From: Xanthomonas sontii
GTDB taxonomy: Bacteria > Pseudomonadota > Gammaproteobacteria > Xanthomonadales > Xanthomonadaceae
NCBI RefSeq assembly: GCF_040529055.1
Contig: NZ_CP132342.1
Span: forward strand, 3,408,001 to 3,472,000
Length of the DNA: 64,000 nt
Direction: 5' to 3'
In this document: positions 1 to 10,233 of the stretch, in pieces
Position numbering within the stretch: the stretch's first letter is position 1
Layout: the number at the start of each line of letters is the position of its first letter
The notes under the pieces: generated by a model
The model's database searches: none
Seen by the model: only the letters and a program-made list of their open reading frames with translations
Told to the model about the DNA's origin: nothing
Position numbers and translations under genes: made by a program

Positions 1-626
1 GCGACCAGGCCTTCTCGACCGCGTTGCTGGACCTGGACGAGGACAGCGTGCTGCTGGACCTGAGCGTCAACGAGGCCTCCAACCGCGCCGCCGAGCAGGC
101 CGAGTACCTGCTGTGCTTCGCCCAGCTGGACAAGGTGCGGGTGCGTTTCCGCATCGAAAGCCCGCAGCGCACCGACGACAACGGCCAGCCGGGCCTGCGC
201 GCGCCGCTGCCGGAATCGCTCTACTACCTGCAGCGGCGCGAGCATTTCCGCCTGGAGACCCCGATCACCGATTCGCCGTTGTGCGTGCTGCGCATCGACG
301 ACGATGCCGGCCAGGTCGAACTGAAACTGCGCGTGGTGGACATCAGCGGCGGCGGCCTGGCGGTGGCGCTGGTACAGGGCCAGCCGATGCCGCAGCTGCA
401 GCAGAGCTATCCGAACTGCGTGCTGCAGCTGCCCGATGCCGACGCCATCCGGCTGACCCTGCAGGTCTGCAACATGTATGTCTCCAAGCTCGCCAACGGC
501 CAGGACACCCTGCGCGTGGGCATGCGCTTCCAGGACCTGCCGCGCGGTGCCGACGCGGCGATCCAGCGCTACGTGTTCCGCATCGAGCGCCAGCGCAGCG
601 CCCGCAAGAGCGGCGTGCTTTCCTGA
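1..626 (+). CDS. YcgR-type flagellar brake protein, PilZ domain (5' end outside window)
   Basis: The reading frame is open from the first bases, so only the C-terminal ~207 residues are visible and the true start lies upstream. Seen: a YcgR-like N-terminal beta region, then a PilZ signature. The arginine-rich element is [11 protein letters not shown] and the second half is the DISGGG motif, which together form a c-di-GMP pocket in this family. In the family, c-di-GMP-bound YcgR slows or biases the flagellar motor. Its position directly ahead of cheW and the chemoreceptor genes fits that role. An internal TTG at 24 is not the start because the frame continues upstream. Family assignment is good; motor interaction is inferred. 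Confidence 0.85.
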   Translation, partial: DQAFSTALLDLDEDSVLLDLSVNEASNRAAEQAEYLLCFAQLDKVRVRFRIESPQRTDDNGQPGLRAPLPESLYYLQRREHFRLETPITDSPLCVLRIDDDAGQVELKLRVVDISGGGLAVALVQGQPMPQLQQSYPNCVLQLPDADAIRLTLQVCNMYVSKLANGQDTLRVGMRFQDLPRGADAAIQRYVFRIERQRSARKSGVLS

Positions 627-655
627 ACGCCGCAAGCGGCCGGCCGATCCAGGTC

Positions 656-682
656 TAAAGTTCGCCGTGGCCGCGCCGATCT
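656..682 (+). promoter_or_regulatory. Sigma-28 (FliA) promoter for cheW
   Basis: TAAAGTTC, an 11-nt spacer, then GCCGATCT. This is close to the flagellar consensus TAAAGTTT-N11-GCCGATAA with the canonical spacing, 66 nt before the cheW start codon. Confidence 0.8.
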
Positions 683-748
683 AGCATCAGAGTCGCGCTT
701 TCCCACCCACGCCACCACCCGCAATCCCGTGCGCACCAGGAGCACACG

Positions 749-1243
749 ATGAACGACAAGACCACCTCCAACTCCGACGCCACCGGCGGCGAATTCCTCA
801 GCTTCACCCTCGGCGAAGAACACTACGGCGTGGATATCCTCAAGGTGCAGGAAATCCGCGGCTACGACTCGGTCACCCGGGTCCCGGACGCCCCCGAGTA
901 CATCAAGGGCGTGATCAACCTACGCGGCACCATCGTCCCGGTGATCGACCTGCGCCTGAAGCTGCGCCTGAAGGAAGCGCGCTACGACGCCTTCACCGTG
1001 ATGATCGTGCTCAACGTCGAGAACCGCGTGGTCGGCATCGTGGTGGACAGCGTCTCCGACGTGATCCCGCTGAACGAAGAGCAGATCCGCCCGACCCCCG
1101 AGTTCGGCGCCGCGGTCGACACCCGCTTCATCTCGGGCATCGGCACCCAGGACGACAAGATGTTGATCCTGCTGGATATCGAGACCCTGCTCGACAGCGC
1201 CGAGTTCGGCCAACAGCACGCCCACGTCGACGAAGCCGCCTGA
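749..1243 (+). CDS. cheW: Chemotaxis coupling protein CheW
   Basis: A 164-residue protein made of a single CheW domain, which links chemoreceptors to the CheA kinase in the cytoplasmic array. Seen: the opening FTLGEEHYGVDILKVQEIR, then the VINLRGTIVPVIDLR block and a C-terminal MLILLDIE strand, all characteristic of CheW. The ATG at 749 follows an AGGAG-type ribosome site. The gene stands alone between a FliA-type promoter and a rho-independent terminator, so it is probably monocistronic and part of the late flagellar regulon. No cheA is visible in the window, so the kinase must be encoded elsewhere. Confidence 0.96.
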   Translation: MNDKTTSNSDATGGEFLSFTLGEEHYGVDILKVQEIRGYDSVTRVPDAPEYIKGVINLRGTIVPVIDLRLKLRLKEARYDAFTVMIVLNVENRVVGIVVDSVSDVIPLNEEQIRPTPEFGAAVDTRFISGIGTQDDKMLILLDIETLLDSAEFGQQHAHVDEAA

Positions 1244-1280
1244 CCCCCGGCCGCTGCGGCGGCCGCCCGGCTGTAGACGA

Positions 1281-1306
1281 AACCCGCCGCAAGGCGGGTT
1301 TTTATT
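1281..1306 (+). terminator. Rho-independent terminator after cheW
   Basis: An 8-bp stem AACCCGCC/GGCGGGTT with a GCAA tetraloop, followed by a T-rich tail. Confidence 0.9.
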
Positions 1307-1337
1307 TGAAATGCGAACTGTTTATCACTTGGGCGAA

Positions 1338-1364
1338 TCAAGTTAACCGGTTTCACGCCGATAG
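1338..1364 (+). promoter_or_regulatory. Sigma-28 (FliA) promoter for the small secreted protein
   Basis: TCAAGTTA, exactly 11 nt, then GCCGATAG, matching most positions of the FliA consensus. It lies about 60 nt ahead of the ATG at 1426. Confidence 0.75.
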
Positions 1365-1425
1365 CTGAAGAGTGGCCGGCATCACACGGCCCTCACTTCA
1401 GCCCCCGTCCCCAAGGAGTCGTTCC

Positions 1426-1806
1426 ATGAAACCGAGCTTTCCCATGCTGCTGGTCCTGCTGCTCGCCGCCAGCCCCAGCACCTTCGCCCAGTCCCAGCAG
1501 ATGATCCCGCCGGAGATGGCCACCCGTTTCGTCGGCAAGGACGGCATGGTCTGCGGTAAGGTCGAGAAAGCCAAGTACGCGCAGAATTCCGAAGGCGAGC
1601 CGACCTTCCTGTACATGGGCGGCATGTTCCCGCGCCACACCTTCTCCGCCCGCATCGCCGGCGCCGACCGCAGCAAGTTCGGCTTCGCCCCGGAAACCCT
1701 GGAAGGCAAGGACGTGTGCGTGATCGGCAAGATCGAGCGGGACAGCTCGCGTGCCGAAATCCAGGTCAGCGCGCCGTCCAGCCTGAAGCTGGCCACCATC
1801 AAGTAA
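1426..1806 (+). CDS. Small secreted OB-fold-like protein in the chemotaxis locus
   Basis: A 126-residue protein with a clear signal peptide: Lys near the start, a leucine-rich core, then Ala-Gln cleavage near residue 21. The mature part has alternating strands with two Cys (VCGKVE and VCVIGKIE) and a final beta-rich stretch; the order resembles a small OB fold. The start at 1426 is chosen because the signal peptide begins there and an AAGGAG ribosome site precedes it; a GTG 54 nt upstream would add an Arg/Pro-rich leader. It has its own FliA-type promoter and a strong terminator. No known function is recognised. The two cysteines could form a disulphide in the periplasm (inference). Confidence 0.75.
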   Translation: MKPSFPMLLVLLLAASPSTFAQSQQMIPPEMATRFVGKDGMVCGKVEKAKYAQNSEGEPTFLYMGGMFPRHTFSARIAGADRSKFGFAPETLEGKDVCVIGKIERDSSRAEIQVSAPSSLKLATIK

Positions 1807-1812
1807 GCCATT

Positions 1813-1867
1813 GCGCCGCCGTGCTGGACCCGTGCACACGGTCCGGCGCGGCGGCGTTTGCTTTTTT
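1813..1867 (+). terminator. Long-stem rho-independent terminator
   Basis: An approximately 18-bp GC-rich stem (left arm 1813-1830, right arm 1840-1857, 9-nt loop) with three G-T pairs, followed by a T run. It ends only ~26 nt before the next start codon. Confidence 0.8.
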
Positions 1868-1892
1868 GCCCCTTGTCGTCCCCCTCCGAATT

Positions 1893-4292
1893 ATGGGAAA
1901 CGCGCTCATGCAGTGGATTAAAGATCTGAAGGTGATGCCCAAACTGATGCTGGCGTTCGGCGTCGTGCTGGCGTTGATGCTGATCCAGGGCGTGGCCGCC
2001 TACCGCGGTCTTAACTCGCTCGATGGCGTGACCACGAATGTGTCGTCGCAGGTGGTGCCGAGCGTGCGCACCGGCGGCGAAATGCGCGGCATCCTCGGCG
2101 AATATCGCAATTCCGCCTACCAGAGTCTGATCCGCAGCAGCGATGCGCTGAAGAAGGAATCGGCCGCGCGCAAGGTTGCGCTGAAGAAGCAGATGGACCA
2201 GATCCTGGCCCAATATCCGCCCAAGATCGGCAGCCCGCAGGAAAAGACCATCTACGACCGTCTGGTCGCCGACTGGAAGAAGGCCAGCGCCTCCTACCAG
2301 TCCGTCGACGAAATGCTGCAGCTCGACCTGCACGACGACGCCATCGATACCTTCACCGGCGAGACCCGCACCCTGCACAACAAGGTGGTGGACGACGTCG
2401 TCGCCCTGATCGCCGAGAACGATCGCCAGGCCAAGGCCGCGGCCGACGCCGCCAGCGGCACCTATCGCAACGCCTCGGCAACCCTGCTGATCTGCCTGCT
2501 GATCGGCCTTGGCGCAGCGGTCGGTCTGGCCTTCCTGTTCGGGCGGATGCTCGCCAACAGCGTGCGCGATGCGGTCAAGGTGGCCAGCGACGTCGCCGCC
2601 GGCAAGCTCGACGGACATATCGACGCCAACAGCAAGGACGAGATCGGCGAGCTGATGCAGGCGCTCAAGCGCATGCAGCAGGACCTGCGCGGGCGCATCG
2701 AGCGCGACGCCGCGGTCGCCGCCGAGAACCTGCGCATCCGCACCGCGCTGGACAACTCCTCGACCGGCATGTTCATCGTCGACCTGGACTACAACATCGT
2801 CTACGCCAACCCGTCGATGCAGGGCCTCACCGACAAGTACGCCGAGCAGATCCACTCGGTGGCGCCGGCCTTCGATTCGAGCCTGCCGCTGGTCGGCTCG
2901 CCGGTGACGGTGCTGGAGTACGGCAACCAGCACGATCCCAAGACCCTGGCGGAACTGGAAAAGAAGGGGGTGATGGAACGCGAGATGGCCTACGTCGACG
3001 CGCGCGTCGCCCAGACCATCACCGCCATCCGCGACCAGCACGGCACGCACATCGGCTTTGTCTGCGAATCGCGCGACCGCACCCTGGAAGCGCAGGTCGA
3101 GCAGGAAGTGGCCAAGATCGTGCGCGAGGCCGCCGCGGGCGACCTCAGCGGGCGCGTCGGCATCGAAGGCAAGCACGGCTTCTTCCTGCAGCTGGCGCAG
3201 CAGCTCAATGGCCTGCTGCAGGCCAACGGCGACAGCATCGGCCAAGTGTCCAGGCTGCTGACCGCGCTGTCGCAGGGCGACCTCACCGCGCGCATGCATG
3301 GCGATTTCCAGGGCGTGTTCGCGACCATGCGCGACGACGCCAACGCCACCGCCGAGCAGCTGGCGGCCATCGTCGGCCGCATCCAGCAGGCGGCGAACGC
3401 GATCAATGCCGCCGCCGGCGAGATCGCGGCCGGCAACGACGACCTGTCGCGCCGCACCGAGCAGCAGGCGGCGAATCTGGAAGAGACCGCCGCCTCGATG
3501 GAGGAACTGACCTCCACCGTGCGCCAGAACGCCGAGCACGCGCGCCAGGCCAACCAGTTGGCCGGCGGCGCCGCCACGGTCGCCTCGCAGGGCGGCAGTG
3601 TGGTCGGCCAGGTGGTGCAGACCATGAGCGGGATCGAGGCGTCCTCGAAGAAGATCGCCGACATCATCAGCGTCATCGACGGCATCGCCTTCCAGACCAA
3701 CATCCTGGCGCTCAACGCGGCGGTGGAAGCCGCACGTGCCGGCGAACAGGGCCGCGGCTTCGCGGTGGTCGCCAGCGAAGTGCGCACCCTCGCTCAGCGC
3801 TCGGCCAACGCCGCCAAGGAGATCAAGGGCCTGATCGATGCGTCGGTAAGCCAGGTGGCCAACGGCTCGACCCTGGTGCGTCAGGCCGGCCAGACCATGA
3901 CCGAAATCGTCGCCTCGGTGCAGCGCGTCACCGACATCATGGGCGAGATCGCCGCCGCCTCGCAGGAACAGTCGGCCGGCATCGAGCAGGTCAACCAGAC
4001 CGTCACCCAGATGGACGAGACCACCCAGCAGAACGCCGCGCTGGTCGAAGAAGCCACCGCCGCCGCGCGTTCGATGGAAGAACAGGCCGGCCAGCTGATC
4101 GAGGCCGTGTCGATCTTCCGCGTCGAGCAGTCGGCGCAGGCCAGCGCGGTCCACGCGCCGCAGGCCGTGTCCGCGCCGCGGGCGGCAGCGCCGGCGAAGA
4201 AGCCTGCGGCCGTCGCCGCCGCCAAGCCGGCGGCGGTGCGTGCCCGCAAGGTCGAGCCGGCCCTGGCCGATTCGGACTGGCAGGAGTTCTGA
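1893..4292 (+). CDS. Methyl-accepting chemotaxis protein 1 (4HB-HAMP-PAS-like-MA)
   Basis: A 799-residue chemoreceptor. A short cytoplasmic tail and TM1 (about 15-38) lead into a periplasmic helical-bundle ligand domain, TM2 (about 192-217) and a HAMP domain. A PAS-like segment follows (about 278-375, [19 protein letters not shown]), then more HAMP-like helices and the MA signalling domain with the hairpin tip [28 protein letters not shown]. The protein ends in DWQEF, resembling the CheR-docking pentapeptide NWETF. The start at 1893 (or ATG 1908) is chosen because TM1 begins there; the longer open frame upstream crosses a terminator. The ligand is unknown. Confidence 0.93.
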   Translation: MGNALMQWIKDLKVMPKLMLAFGVVLALMLIQGVAAYRGLNSLDGVTTNVSSQVVPSVRTGGEMRGILGEYRNSAYQSLIRSSDALKKESAARKVALKKQMDQILAQYPPKIGSPQEKTIYDRLVADWKKASASYQSVDEMLQLDLHDDAIDTFTGETRTLHNKVVDDVVALIAENDRQAKAAADAASGTYRNASATLLICLLIGLGAAVGLAFLFGRMLANSVRDAVKVASDVAAGKLDGHIDANSKDEIGELMQALKRMQQDLRGRIERDAAVAAENLRIRTALDNSSTGMFIVDLDYNIVYANPSMQGLTDKYAEQIHSVAPAFDSSLPLVGSPVTVLEYGNQHDPKTLAELEKKGVMEREMAYVDARVAQTITAIRDQHGTHIGFVCESRDRTLEAQVEQEVAKIVREAAAGDLSGRVGIEGKHGFFLQLAQQLNGLLQANGDSIGQVSRLLTALSQGDLTARMHGDFQGVFATMRDDANATAEQLAAIVGRIQQAANAINAAAGEIAAGNDDLSRRTEQQAANLEETAASMEELTSTVRQNAEHARQANQLAGGAATVASQGGSVVGQVVQTMSGIEASSKKIADIISVIDGIAFQTNILALNAAVEAARAGEQGRGFAVVASEVRTLAQRSANAAKEIKGLIDASVSQVANGSTLVRQAGQTMTEIVASVQRVTDIMGEIAAASQEQSAGIEQVNQTVTQMDETTQQNAALVEEATAAARSMEEQAGQLIEAVSIFRVEQSAQASAVHAPQAVSAPRAAAPAKKPAAVAAAKPAAVRARKVEPALADSDWQEF

Positions 4293-4325
4293 GACAGGCC
4301 CGGCCTGTCGCTGCCCCCCCCCCCA

Positions 4326-4354
4326 TCCCCGGCCTTCGCGCCGGGGATTTTTTT
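4326..4354 (+). terminator. Rho-independent terminator after MCP 1
   Basis: An 8-bp stem TCCCCGGC/GCCGGGGA with a CTTCGC loop and a run of seven T. Confidence 0.9.
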
Positions 4355-4404
4355 GACCGCCGCGCCAGCGCGAGGATTGTCTACGGATCGGTCGCGCCGC
4401 GCGC

Positions 4405-4432
4405 TCAATTTCCCCGTTCCCGGAGCCGTTAA
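4405..4432 (+). promoter_or_regulatory. Probable sigma-28 promoter for MCP 2
   Basis: TCAATTTC, a 12-nt spacer, then GCCGTTAA. The -10 matches 7 of 8 consensus bases; the spacer is one base longer than usual. Confidence 0.6.
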
Positions 4433-4464
4433 AACCTTTGGGAACCTTTCCAAGGATCAGGTCG

Positions 4465-6690
4465 ATGTCGTCTCGCTCGTTGCTCACCCGCCTCTCGGAT
4501 CTGCCGCTGCGCCGCAAGTTCCTCTGGCAGACCTTGTTGCTGGGTGCCGGCATCGTCCTGCTGGCGGTGATTGCCGCGCGCATGCAGTACCTGGACATCC
4601 GCAACACGCGCGAGCAGGCACTGAAGAGCCAGATCGAGCTGGCGCTGGGCGTGGTGCGCGCCTATGCGGCCGAGGTGGACAAGGGCAGCATGCCGCTGGC
4701 CGAGGCGCAGCGCACCGCCCTGCGCACCCTGGAATCGATGCGCGCCCGCGACGGCGTGGACTACTTCTACGTGCACGACCTGCACCCGACCATGCTGATG
4801 CACCCCACCCGCCACGACCTGGTCGGCAAGGACATCGGCCAGGTGCTCAGTGCCGACGGCAAGCCGATCTTCCGCGAGTTCGTGAAGGTGGCCGAGGCCG
4901 GCGGCGGCTATGTCGACTACCTGTGGCCCAAGCCCGGCAGCGACAAGCCGGTCGAAAAAATCTCCTACAACGCCGCGTTCGCGCCCTGGCACTGGGTGAT
5001 CGGCACCGGCGTGTATATGGACGACGTGCAGGCGCAGGCGCTGGTCTTCACCGGGGTGATGACCCTGGCCGGCGGCATCCTGGTGCTGCTCACCTTCGGC
5101 ATCAACTGGCTGATCGGCAGTTCGGTGCTGCGACCGGTATCGCGCAGCCTCGAGGCGATCCGCGCGGTGTCGCGCGGCGACCTCAGCGTGCGCATCGACA
5201 ATCCCGGCCGCGACGAGACCGGCGAGATGCTGCGCGCCACCGGCGAGATGATCCGGATGCTGGAACGCTTCTCCAGCGAGACCGCACGGATGGCCGTGCT
5301 GCACGCCGACAAGGACATGTCCCACCGCATGCCGGAGGATTTCCCCGGCGTGTACGGCGACCTGGCTGCGAGCATCAACCGCATGATGTTCGAGCACCTG
5401 GACGCGATCGTCGACGCCATCGCGGTGCTCAACGAGTACGCCAACGGCGACCTGCGCCGCGACGCCCGCCGCCTGCCCGGTAGCCGCGCGGTCCTGCACG
5501 AGTCGATGGACGCGGCCAAGGCCAGCCTGCTGGCGATCAACACCGAGATCAAGCGCCTGGCCGCAGCCGCCGCCGCCGGCGACTTCAGCGTGCGCGGCGA
5601 CGCCGGGCGGTTCCAGCACGACTTCCGGCTGATGGTGCAGGACCTCAACGCGATGATGGAGGTCAGCGACCGCAACCTGGGCAAGCTGTCGACGCTGCTG
5701 CAGGCCATCGCCGCCGGCGACCTGAGCGCGCGCATGCACGGCGACTTCCACGGCGTGTTCGCGCGGATGCGCGAAGATGCCAATACCACCGCCGACCAGC
5801 TCGCCGACATCGTCGGCCGCATCCAGACCGCGGCGCGCAGCATCCACGGCGCCACCACCGAACTGGCCGCCGGCAACGACGACCTGTCGCGCCGCACCGA
5901 ACAACAGGCGGCCAACCTGGAAGAGACAGCGGCCTCGATGGAGGAGCTGACCTCCACGGTCAAGCAGAACGCCGAGCACGCCCGCCAGGCCAACCAGCTC
6001 GCCACCGGCGCGGCCGCGGTGGCCTCGCAGGGCGGCCAGGTGGTCGGCCAGGTGGTCACCACCATGAACGGCATCGAGGCCTCGTCGAAGAAGATCGCCG
6101 ACATCATCGGCGTGATCGACGGCATCGCCTTCCAGACCAACATCCTGGCACTCAATGCCGCGGTGGAAGCCGCCCGCGCCGGCGAACAGGGCCGCGGCTT
6201 CGCCGTGGTCGCCACCGAGGTGCGCACCCTCGCCCAGCGCTCGGCCAACGCCGCCAAGGAGATCAAGGCGCTGATCGACGACTCGGTCGGCCGTGTGAGC
6301 GAGGGTTCGGCCCTGGTCGACCAGGCCGGTCGCACCATGCAGGAGATCGTCGCCTCGGTGCAGCGGGTGACCGACATCATCGGCGAGATCGCCGCCGCCT
6401 CGCAGGAACAGTCGATGGGCATCGAGCAGGTCAGCCGCACCGTGGCGCAGATGGACCAGGCGATCCAGCAGAACGTCGCCGTGGTCGAGGAAGCCAGCGC
6501 CTCGGCGCGGGCGCTGGAAGACCAGGGCCGCCGGCTCGGCGAGGCGGCGGCGGTGTTCCGGCTGGACCCGGCGCAGGCCGGCGCGAACGGCGGCGCAGGC
6601 CCCACGCCCGCGGCCCCCGCACGCGGTGCGGCGCGGCAGGCGCCGCTGCGGCTGGTGCGCACGGCAGTCCCGACCATCGAGGCCGATTGA
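4465..6690 (+). CDS. Methyl-accepting chemotaxis protein 2 (sCache-HAMP-MA)
   Basis: A 741-residue chemoreceptor. TM1 (about 22-42) is followed by a periplasmic single-Cache region including [19 protein letters not shown], a G-x-D-I-G segment and [15 protein letters not shown], typical of sCache_2 sensors for small organic ligands. TM2, HAMP repeats and an MA domain almost identical to its neighbours follow. Unlike the receptors on either side it ends without a WxxF pentapeptide (C terminus [11 protein letters not shown]), so it probably depends on other receptors for CheR/CheB access. The ATG at 4465 follows an AAGGA site; the TTG at 4438 is less likely. The ligand class is inferred from the fold. 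Confidence 0.92.
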   Translation: MSSRSLLTRLSDLPLRRKFLWQTLLLGAGIVLLAVIAARMQYLDIRNTREQALKSQIELALGVVRAYAAEVDKGSMPLAEAQRTALRTLESMRARDGVDYFYVHDLHPTMLMHPTRHDLVGKDIGQVLSADGKPIFREFVKVAEAGGGYVDYLWPKPGSDKPVEKISYNAAFAPWHWVIGTGVYMDDVQAQALVFTGVMTLAGGILVLLTFGINWLIGSSVLRPVSRSLEAIRAVSRGDLSVRIDNPGRDETGEMLRATGEMIRMLERFSSETARMAVLHADKDMSHRMPEDFPGVYGDLAASINRMMFEHLDAIVDAIAVLNEYANGDLRRDARRLPGSRAVLHESMDAAKASLLAINTEIKRLAAAAAAGDFSVRGDAGRFQHDFRLMVQDLNAMMEVSDRNLGKLSTLLQAIAAGDLSARMHGDFHGVFARMREDANTTADQLADIVGRIQTAARSIHGATTELAAGNDDLSRRTEQQAANLEETAASMEELTSTVKQNAEHARQANQLATGAAAVASQGGQVVGQVVTTMNGIEASSKKIADIIGVIDGIAFQTNILALNAAVEAARAGEQGRGFAVVATEVRTLAQRSANAAKEIKALIDDSVGRVSEGSALVDQAGRTMQEIVASVQRVTDIIGEIAAASQEQSMGIEQVSRTVAQMDQAIQQNVAVVEEASASARALEDQGRRLGEAAAVFRLDPAQAGANGGAGPTPAAPARGAARQAPLRLVRTAVPTIEAD

Positions 6691-7052
6691 GCGGCCATAC
6701 CGTTGCGATAGACACAATCACGCACCACACGCCGATTCGCACCACGGCGCGGTTCAAGCTATCGCCGCGCTAGTCGATATCAGGATCACGCTTCGTGGTC
6801 CGCGCCCGTCATCGCCGGATCACCACCGCGACCGTTCAGGGAGCACGTGATGCCCAGCCGCCGACATCCGCCATCGTCCACCCTCCCGACGCGGCGCCGC
6901 GGCGCCGCACGCGCGCCCCTGTTCGGCATGGGTTCCCGCCCGCCTGCGCGCGCCTCCACTGGCGCGGCGCTGCCCTCGCCCCGCTTGGTCTCCGCCGGCT
7001 GACTGCCGGCCGCCCTGCCTTTTTTCAACCCACTGCTGCACATGGAATGCCC
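6691..7052. other. Intergenic region between MCP 2 and MCP 3
   Basis: About 360 nt without a supported gene. It holds a FliA-type promoter (6754-6780) near its start. The rest is Arg/Pro-rich in every frame and looks non-coding. The frame of MCP 3 is open back to a GTG at 6795, but the translation there shows no signal or domain. Confidence 0.6.
6754..6780 (+). promoter_or_regulatory. Probable sigma-28 promoter for MCP 3
   Basis: TCAAGCTA, an 11-nt spacer, then GTCGATAT. The spacing is right and the -10 matches 6 of 8 bases. It would give a 5' leader of roughly 265 nt. Confidence 0.55.
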
Positions 7053-9269
7053 ATGAACGTACTCGCGCACCTGAAAATCCGCGACAAGCTGATCTTCGCC
7101 TTCGCCGTGACCACGCTGCTGACGGTCGTGCTGGGAGGCTTTACCTACTCCCGGACCAACCTGTCCATCGCCGAGCTCACGCACATCCAGCACGATTGGG
7201 TGCCGGCGACCCAGGCACTGGCCGAGGTGCGCGCGCAACTGGGCGAATTCCGTACCTACGAACTGGCGCAACTGTCGCGCGCCGGCGATCCCCAGGCCCA
7301 GGCCGACTACTTCAAGCGCATGCAGAAGGTGCGCACGGAGGTGGCGAAGAACCAGCAGGTCATCGCCGCGATGATGCGCGACCAGAAGCAGGTGCAGATG
7401 TACGCCGGCGTGCAGGAGACGCTGAAGGCCTACCTGCAGGCCAACACCGAGATGGGCGCGGCGCTGCGCGCCGGCGACGTGGCCGGCGCACAGAAGATCT
7501 CCGACACCCAGTCGCGGACGCTGCGCCGGACCCTGTTCGAGCGCATCGTGGCGCTGACCCAGTACAACGTCGCCGAACTGAACCGGGAGATGGAGCGCGC
7601 CGACAGCCAGTTGGCCAACACCAAGACCCTGATCGTGACGCTGCTCGGGCTGGCCGTGCTGTTCGCCAGCGTCACCGCCTGGCTGATCGCGCGCGGGATG
7701 GCGCGCCAACTGCACGCGGCCAAGCGCCTGTCGCAGGCGGTGGCACGCGGCGAACTGGAGGGCGCCACCTATCCGCACGGCAAGGACGAGATCGGCGAGC
7801 TGATGGACGACATGCTGATCATGCGCTCGCGCATCCACAGCGTGATCCGCGCCCAGGAGGAGATGGCCCGGCAGCACGCGTGCGGCACCATCAGCTACCG
7901 CATGGACGAGAACGCCTTCCCCGGCGAGTACGGGCAGATGGTCAAGGGCACCAACGAACTGGTGGCCTCGCACATCGCGGTGAAGATGCGCCTGCTGCAG
8001 ATCATCCAGCGCTATGCGATCGGCGACCTGTCCGAGGACATGGACCGCCTGCCCGGCGAAAAAGCCGTGCTCACCGAAACCATGGACATGGCCAAGCAGA
8101 ACCTGACCGCGATGAGCGAGCAGATCAAGCAGCTGGCGGAGGCGGCCGCGGCCGGCGCCTTCGGCACGCGCGGCGACCCGGAACGCTTCCAGTACGGGTT
8201 CCGGGTGATGGTGCAGGATCTCAACGCGATGATGGAGGTCAGCGACCGCAACCTGGGCGAGCTGTCCACGCTGCTGCGGGCCATCGCCGCCGGCGACCTG
8301 ACCGCGCGCATGCACGGCGAGTTCCATGGCGTGTTCGGTCGCATGCGCGACGACGCCAACGCCACCGCCGCACAGCTGGCGGCGATCGTCGGCCGCATCC
8401 ATGCCGCGGCCGCCAACATCAATGTCGCCTCCACCGAGATCGCCAGCGGCAACGGCGACCTGTCGCGCCGCACCGAACAGCAGGCGGCCAGCCTGGAGCG
8501 CACCGCCGCCTCGATGGAAGAGCTGACCTCCACGGTCAAGCAGAATGCCGAGTACGCACGCCAGGCCAACCAGCTTGCGGCCGGGGCGGCCGCGGTGGCC
8601 TCGCAGGGCGGCGACGTGGTCGGCCACGTGGTCACCACCATGAACGGGATCGAGGCCTCGTCGAAGAAGATCGCCGACATCATCGGCGTGATCGACGGCA
8701 TCGCCTTCCAGACCAACATCCTGGCACTGAACGCGGCCGTCGAGGCCGCGCGCGCCGGCGATCAGGGCCGCGGCTTCGCCGTGGTCGCCACCGAGGTGCG
8801 CACCCTCGCCCAGCGTTCGGCCAATGCCGCCAAGGAGATCAAGACGCTGATCGACGAGTCGGTGGGCCGCGTCGCCGAAGGCTCGGCCCTGGTCGACCAG
8901 GCGGGCCGCACCATGAGCGAGATCGTGACCTCGGTGCGCCGCGTCACCGACATCATGGGCGAGATCGCCGCCGCCTCGCAGGAGCAGTCCGCCGGCATCG
9001 AGCAGGTCAATCAGACCGTGGTGCAGATGGACGAGACCACCCAGCAGAACGCCGCGCTGGTGGAAGAAGCCACCGCCGCGGCGCGCTCGATGGAGGAACA
9101 GGCCGGCCAGTTGGGCGCGGCCATCGCCGCTTTCAAGCTGGACACCTACCACGGCGTGGCCGCCAACGCGCCGACTGCGCAAGCCGCGCCGACCCCGGCC
9201 CGCGCCAGGCCCCGTGCGGCGGCGGCGCGCCCGCGCCCCGCCAGCGAGGCCCAGTGGCAGGAATTCTGA
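7053..9269 (+). CDS. Methyl-accepting chemotaxis protein 3 (4HB-HAMP-MA)
   Basis: A 738-residue chemoreceptor beginning [19 protein letters not shown]1 (about 12-32), a helical periplasmic domain (4HB_MCP type, Gln/Ala-rich) and TM2 (about 190-212) are followed by tandem HAMP-like units. The MA domain carries the same tip sequence as MCP 1 and 2. The C terminus AQWQEF again supplies a CheR-docking-like pentapeptide. ATG 7047 is an alternative start two codons upstream. Long stretches of the signalling domain are almost the same as in MCP 2 at DNA level, suggesting recent duplication or gene conversion. The ligand is unknown. Confidence 0.92.
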   Translation: MNVLAHLKIRDKLIFAFAVTTLLTVVLGGFTYSRTNLSIAELTHIQHDWVPATQALAEVRAQLGEFRTYELAQLSRAGDPQAQADYFKRMQKVRTEVAKNQQVIAAMMRDQKQVQMYAGVQETLKAYLQANTEMGAALRAGDVAGAQKISDTQSRTLRRTLFERIVALTQYNVAELNREMERADSQLANTKTLIVTLLGLAVLFASVTAWLIARGMARQLHAAKRLSQAVARGELEGATYPHGKDEIGELMDDMLIMRSRIHSVIRAQEEMARQHACGTISYRMDENAFPGEYGQMVKGTNELVASHIAVKMRLLQIIQRYAIGDLSEDMDRLPGEKAVLTETMDMAKQNLTAMSEQIKQLAEAAAAGAFGTRGDPERFQYGFRVMVQDLNAMMEVSDRNLGELSTLLRAIAAGDLTARMHGEFHGVFGRMRDDANATAAQLAAIVGRIHAAAANINVASTEIASGNGDLSRRTEQQAASLERTAASMEELTSTVKQNAEYARQANQLAAGAAAVASQGGDVVGHVVTTMNGIEASSKKIADIIGVIDGIAFQTNILALNAAVEAARAGDQGRGFAVVATEVRTLAQRSANAAKEIKTLIDESVGRVAEGSALVDQAGRTMSEIVTSVRRVTDIMGEIAAASQEQSAGIEQVNQTVVQMDETTQQNAALVEEATAAARSMEEQAGQLGAAIAAFKLDTYHGVAANAPTAQAAPTPARARPRAAAARPRPASEAQWQEF

Positions 9270-9311
9270 GCCCGCACGCCACCGCCGGCGCTCTTTCCTG
9301 ACTGCCGGCTG

Positions 9312-9338
9312 TCAATTTCGTCCGTTCCCGGCCGATAA
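9312..9338 (+). promoter_or_regulatory. Sigma-28 (FliA) promoter for cheR-cheD-cheB
   Basis: TCAATTTC, 11 nt, then a perfect GCCGATAA, 28 nt before the cheR start codon. Confidence 0.85.
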
Positions 9339-9366
9339 CCCGATTGACCGACCATCGCTGCGCACC

Positions 9367-10233
9367 ATGGCCATCCAGACTCCCGCTTCGCCCTCCTCCG
9401 GTTCCGACAATCGCGACTTCGACTTCAGCGACCGCGATTTCAAGCGGGTCTGCGACCTGATCTACCAGAAGGCCGGCATCGCCCTGGCCCCGGCCAAGCG
9501 CGACATGGTCTACGGCCGGCTGTCGCGACGCCTGCGCGTGCTGGGCCTGCGCTCGTTCCGCGACTACCTGGACTGGCTGGAGCGCGAAGGCGGCGACGAA
9601 TGGGAGGCGTTCACCAATGCGCTGACCACCAACCTGACCTCGTTCTTCCGCGAGCCGCACCATTTCGAGCGGCTGCGCGAAGAGTTGCAGAAGCACTCCG
9701 GCGCGGCGCCGCTGAAGATCTGGTCCTGCGCCTCGTCCACCGGCGAGGAGCCCTACTCGCTGGCGATCACCGCCTGCGAAGCGTTCGGCACGCTGACCCC
9801 GCCGGTGCGGATCCTGGCCACCGACGTCGACACCCAGGTGCTGGCCACCGCCTCGCGCGGCGTCTACGCGCTGGAACGCGTCGCCAGCCTCGATCCCGCC
9901 CTCAAGCGCAAGTATTTCCAGCGCGGCAGCGGCGCCAACGAAGGCCACTGCCGGGTGCTGCCGGCGCTGCGCGACCTGCTCGAGTTCCGCCAGCTCAACC
10001 TGCTGGAACCGCGCTACGACGTCGCCGGCCCGTACCTGGCGCTGTTCTGCCGCAACGTGATGATCTATTTCGACAAACCCACCCAGCGCGGCATCCTGTC
10101 GCGGCTGATTCCGCACCTGGACGACGACGGCATGCTCTACACCGGCCATTCGGAGAACTATCTGCATGCGGCCGACCTGATCCAGCCCTGCGGCCGCACG
10201 CTGTATCGCCGGGCGCAGAAGGATCGCGCATGA
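9367..10233 (+). CDS. cheR: Chemotaxis protein methyltransferase CheR
   Basis: A 288-residue S-adenosylmethionine-dependent enzyme that methylates glutamates on chemoreceptors. Seen: the all-helical N-terminal domain (about 18-85) with an RLSRRLR basic stretch, then the methyltransferase fold with [16 protein letters not shown] (SAM-binding motif), ATDVDTQVL, and [14 protein letters not shown] typical of CheR. It overlaps cheD by ATGA, and cheD overlaps cheB the same way, so the three form one translationally coupled operon. Two receptors just upstream end in WQEF, a likely docking site for this enzyme. Confidence 0.97.
   Translation: MAIQTPASPSSGSDNRDFDFSDRDFKRVCDLIYQKAGIALAPAKRDMVYGRLSRRLRVLGLRSFRDYLDWLEREGGDEWEAFTNALTTNLTSFFREPHHFERLREELQKHSGAAPLKIWSCASSTGEEPYSLAITACEAFGTLTPPVRILATDVDTQVLATASRGVYALERVASLDPALKRKYFQRGSGANEGHCRVLPALRDLLEFRQLNLLEPRYDVAGPYLALFCRNVMIYFDKPTQRGILSRLIPHLDDDGMLYTGHSENYLHAADLIQPCGRTLYRRAQKDRA

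Noticed and set aside
1398..4607. Minus-strand open frame of 1069 codons opposite MCP 1
   Set aside because: It lies antisense to a clear chemoreceptor, is rich in His/Gly/Arg as expected for a GC-rich shadow frame, and has no domain.
6795..7052. Possible N-terminal extension of MCP 3
   Set aside because: The extension is Arg/Pro-rich, contains no domain and the hydrophobic TM1 starts right after ATG 7053.
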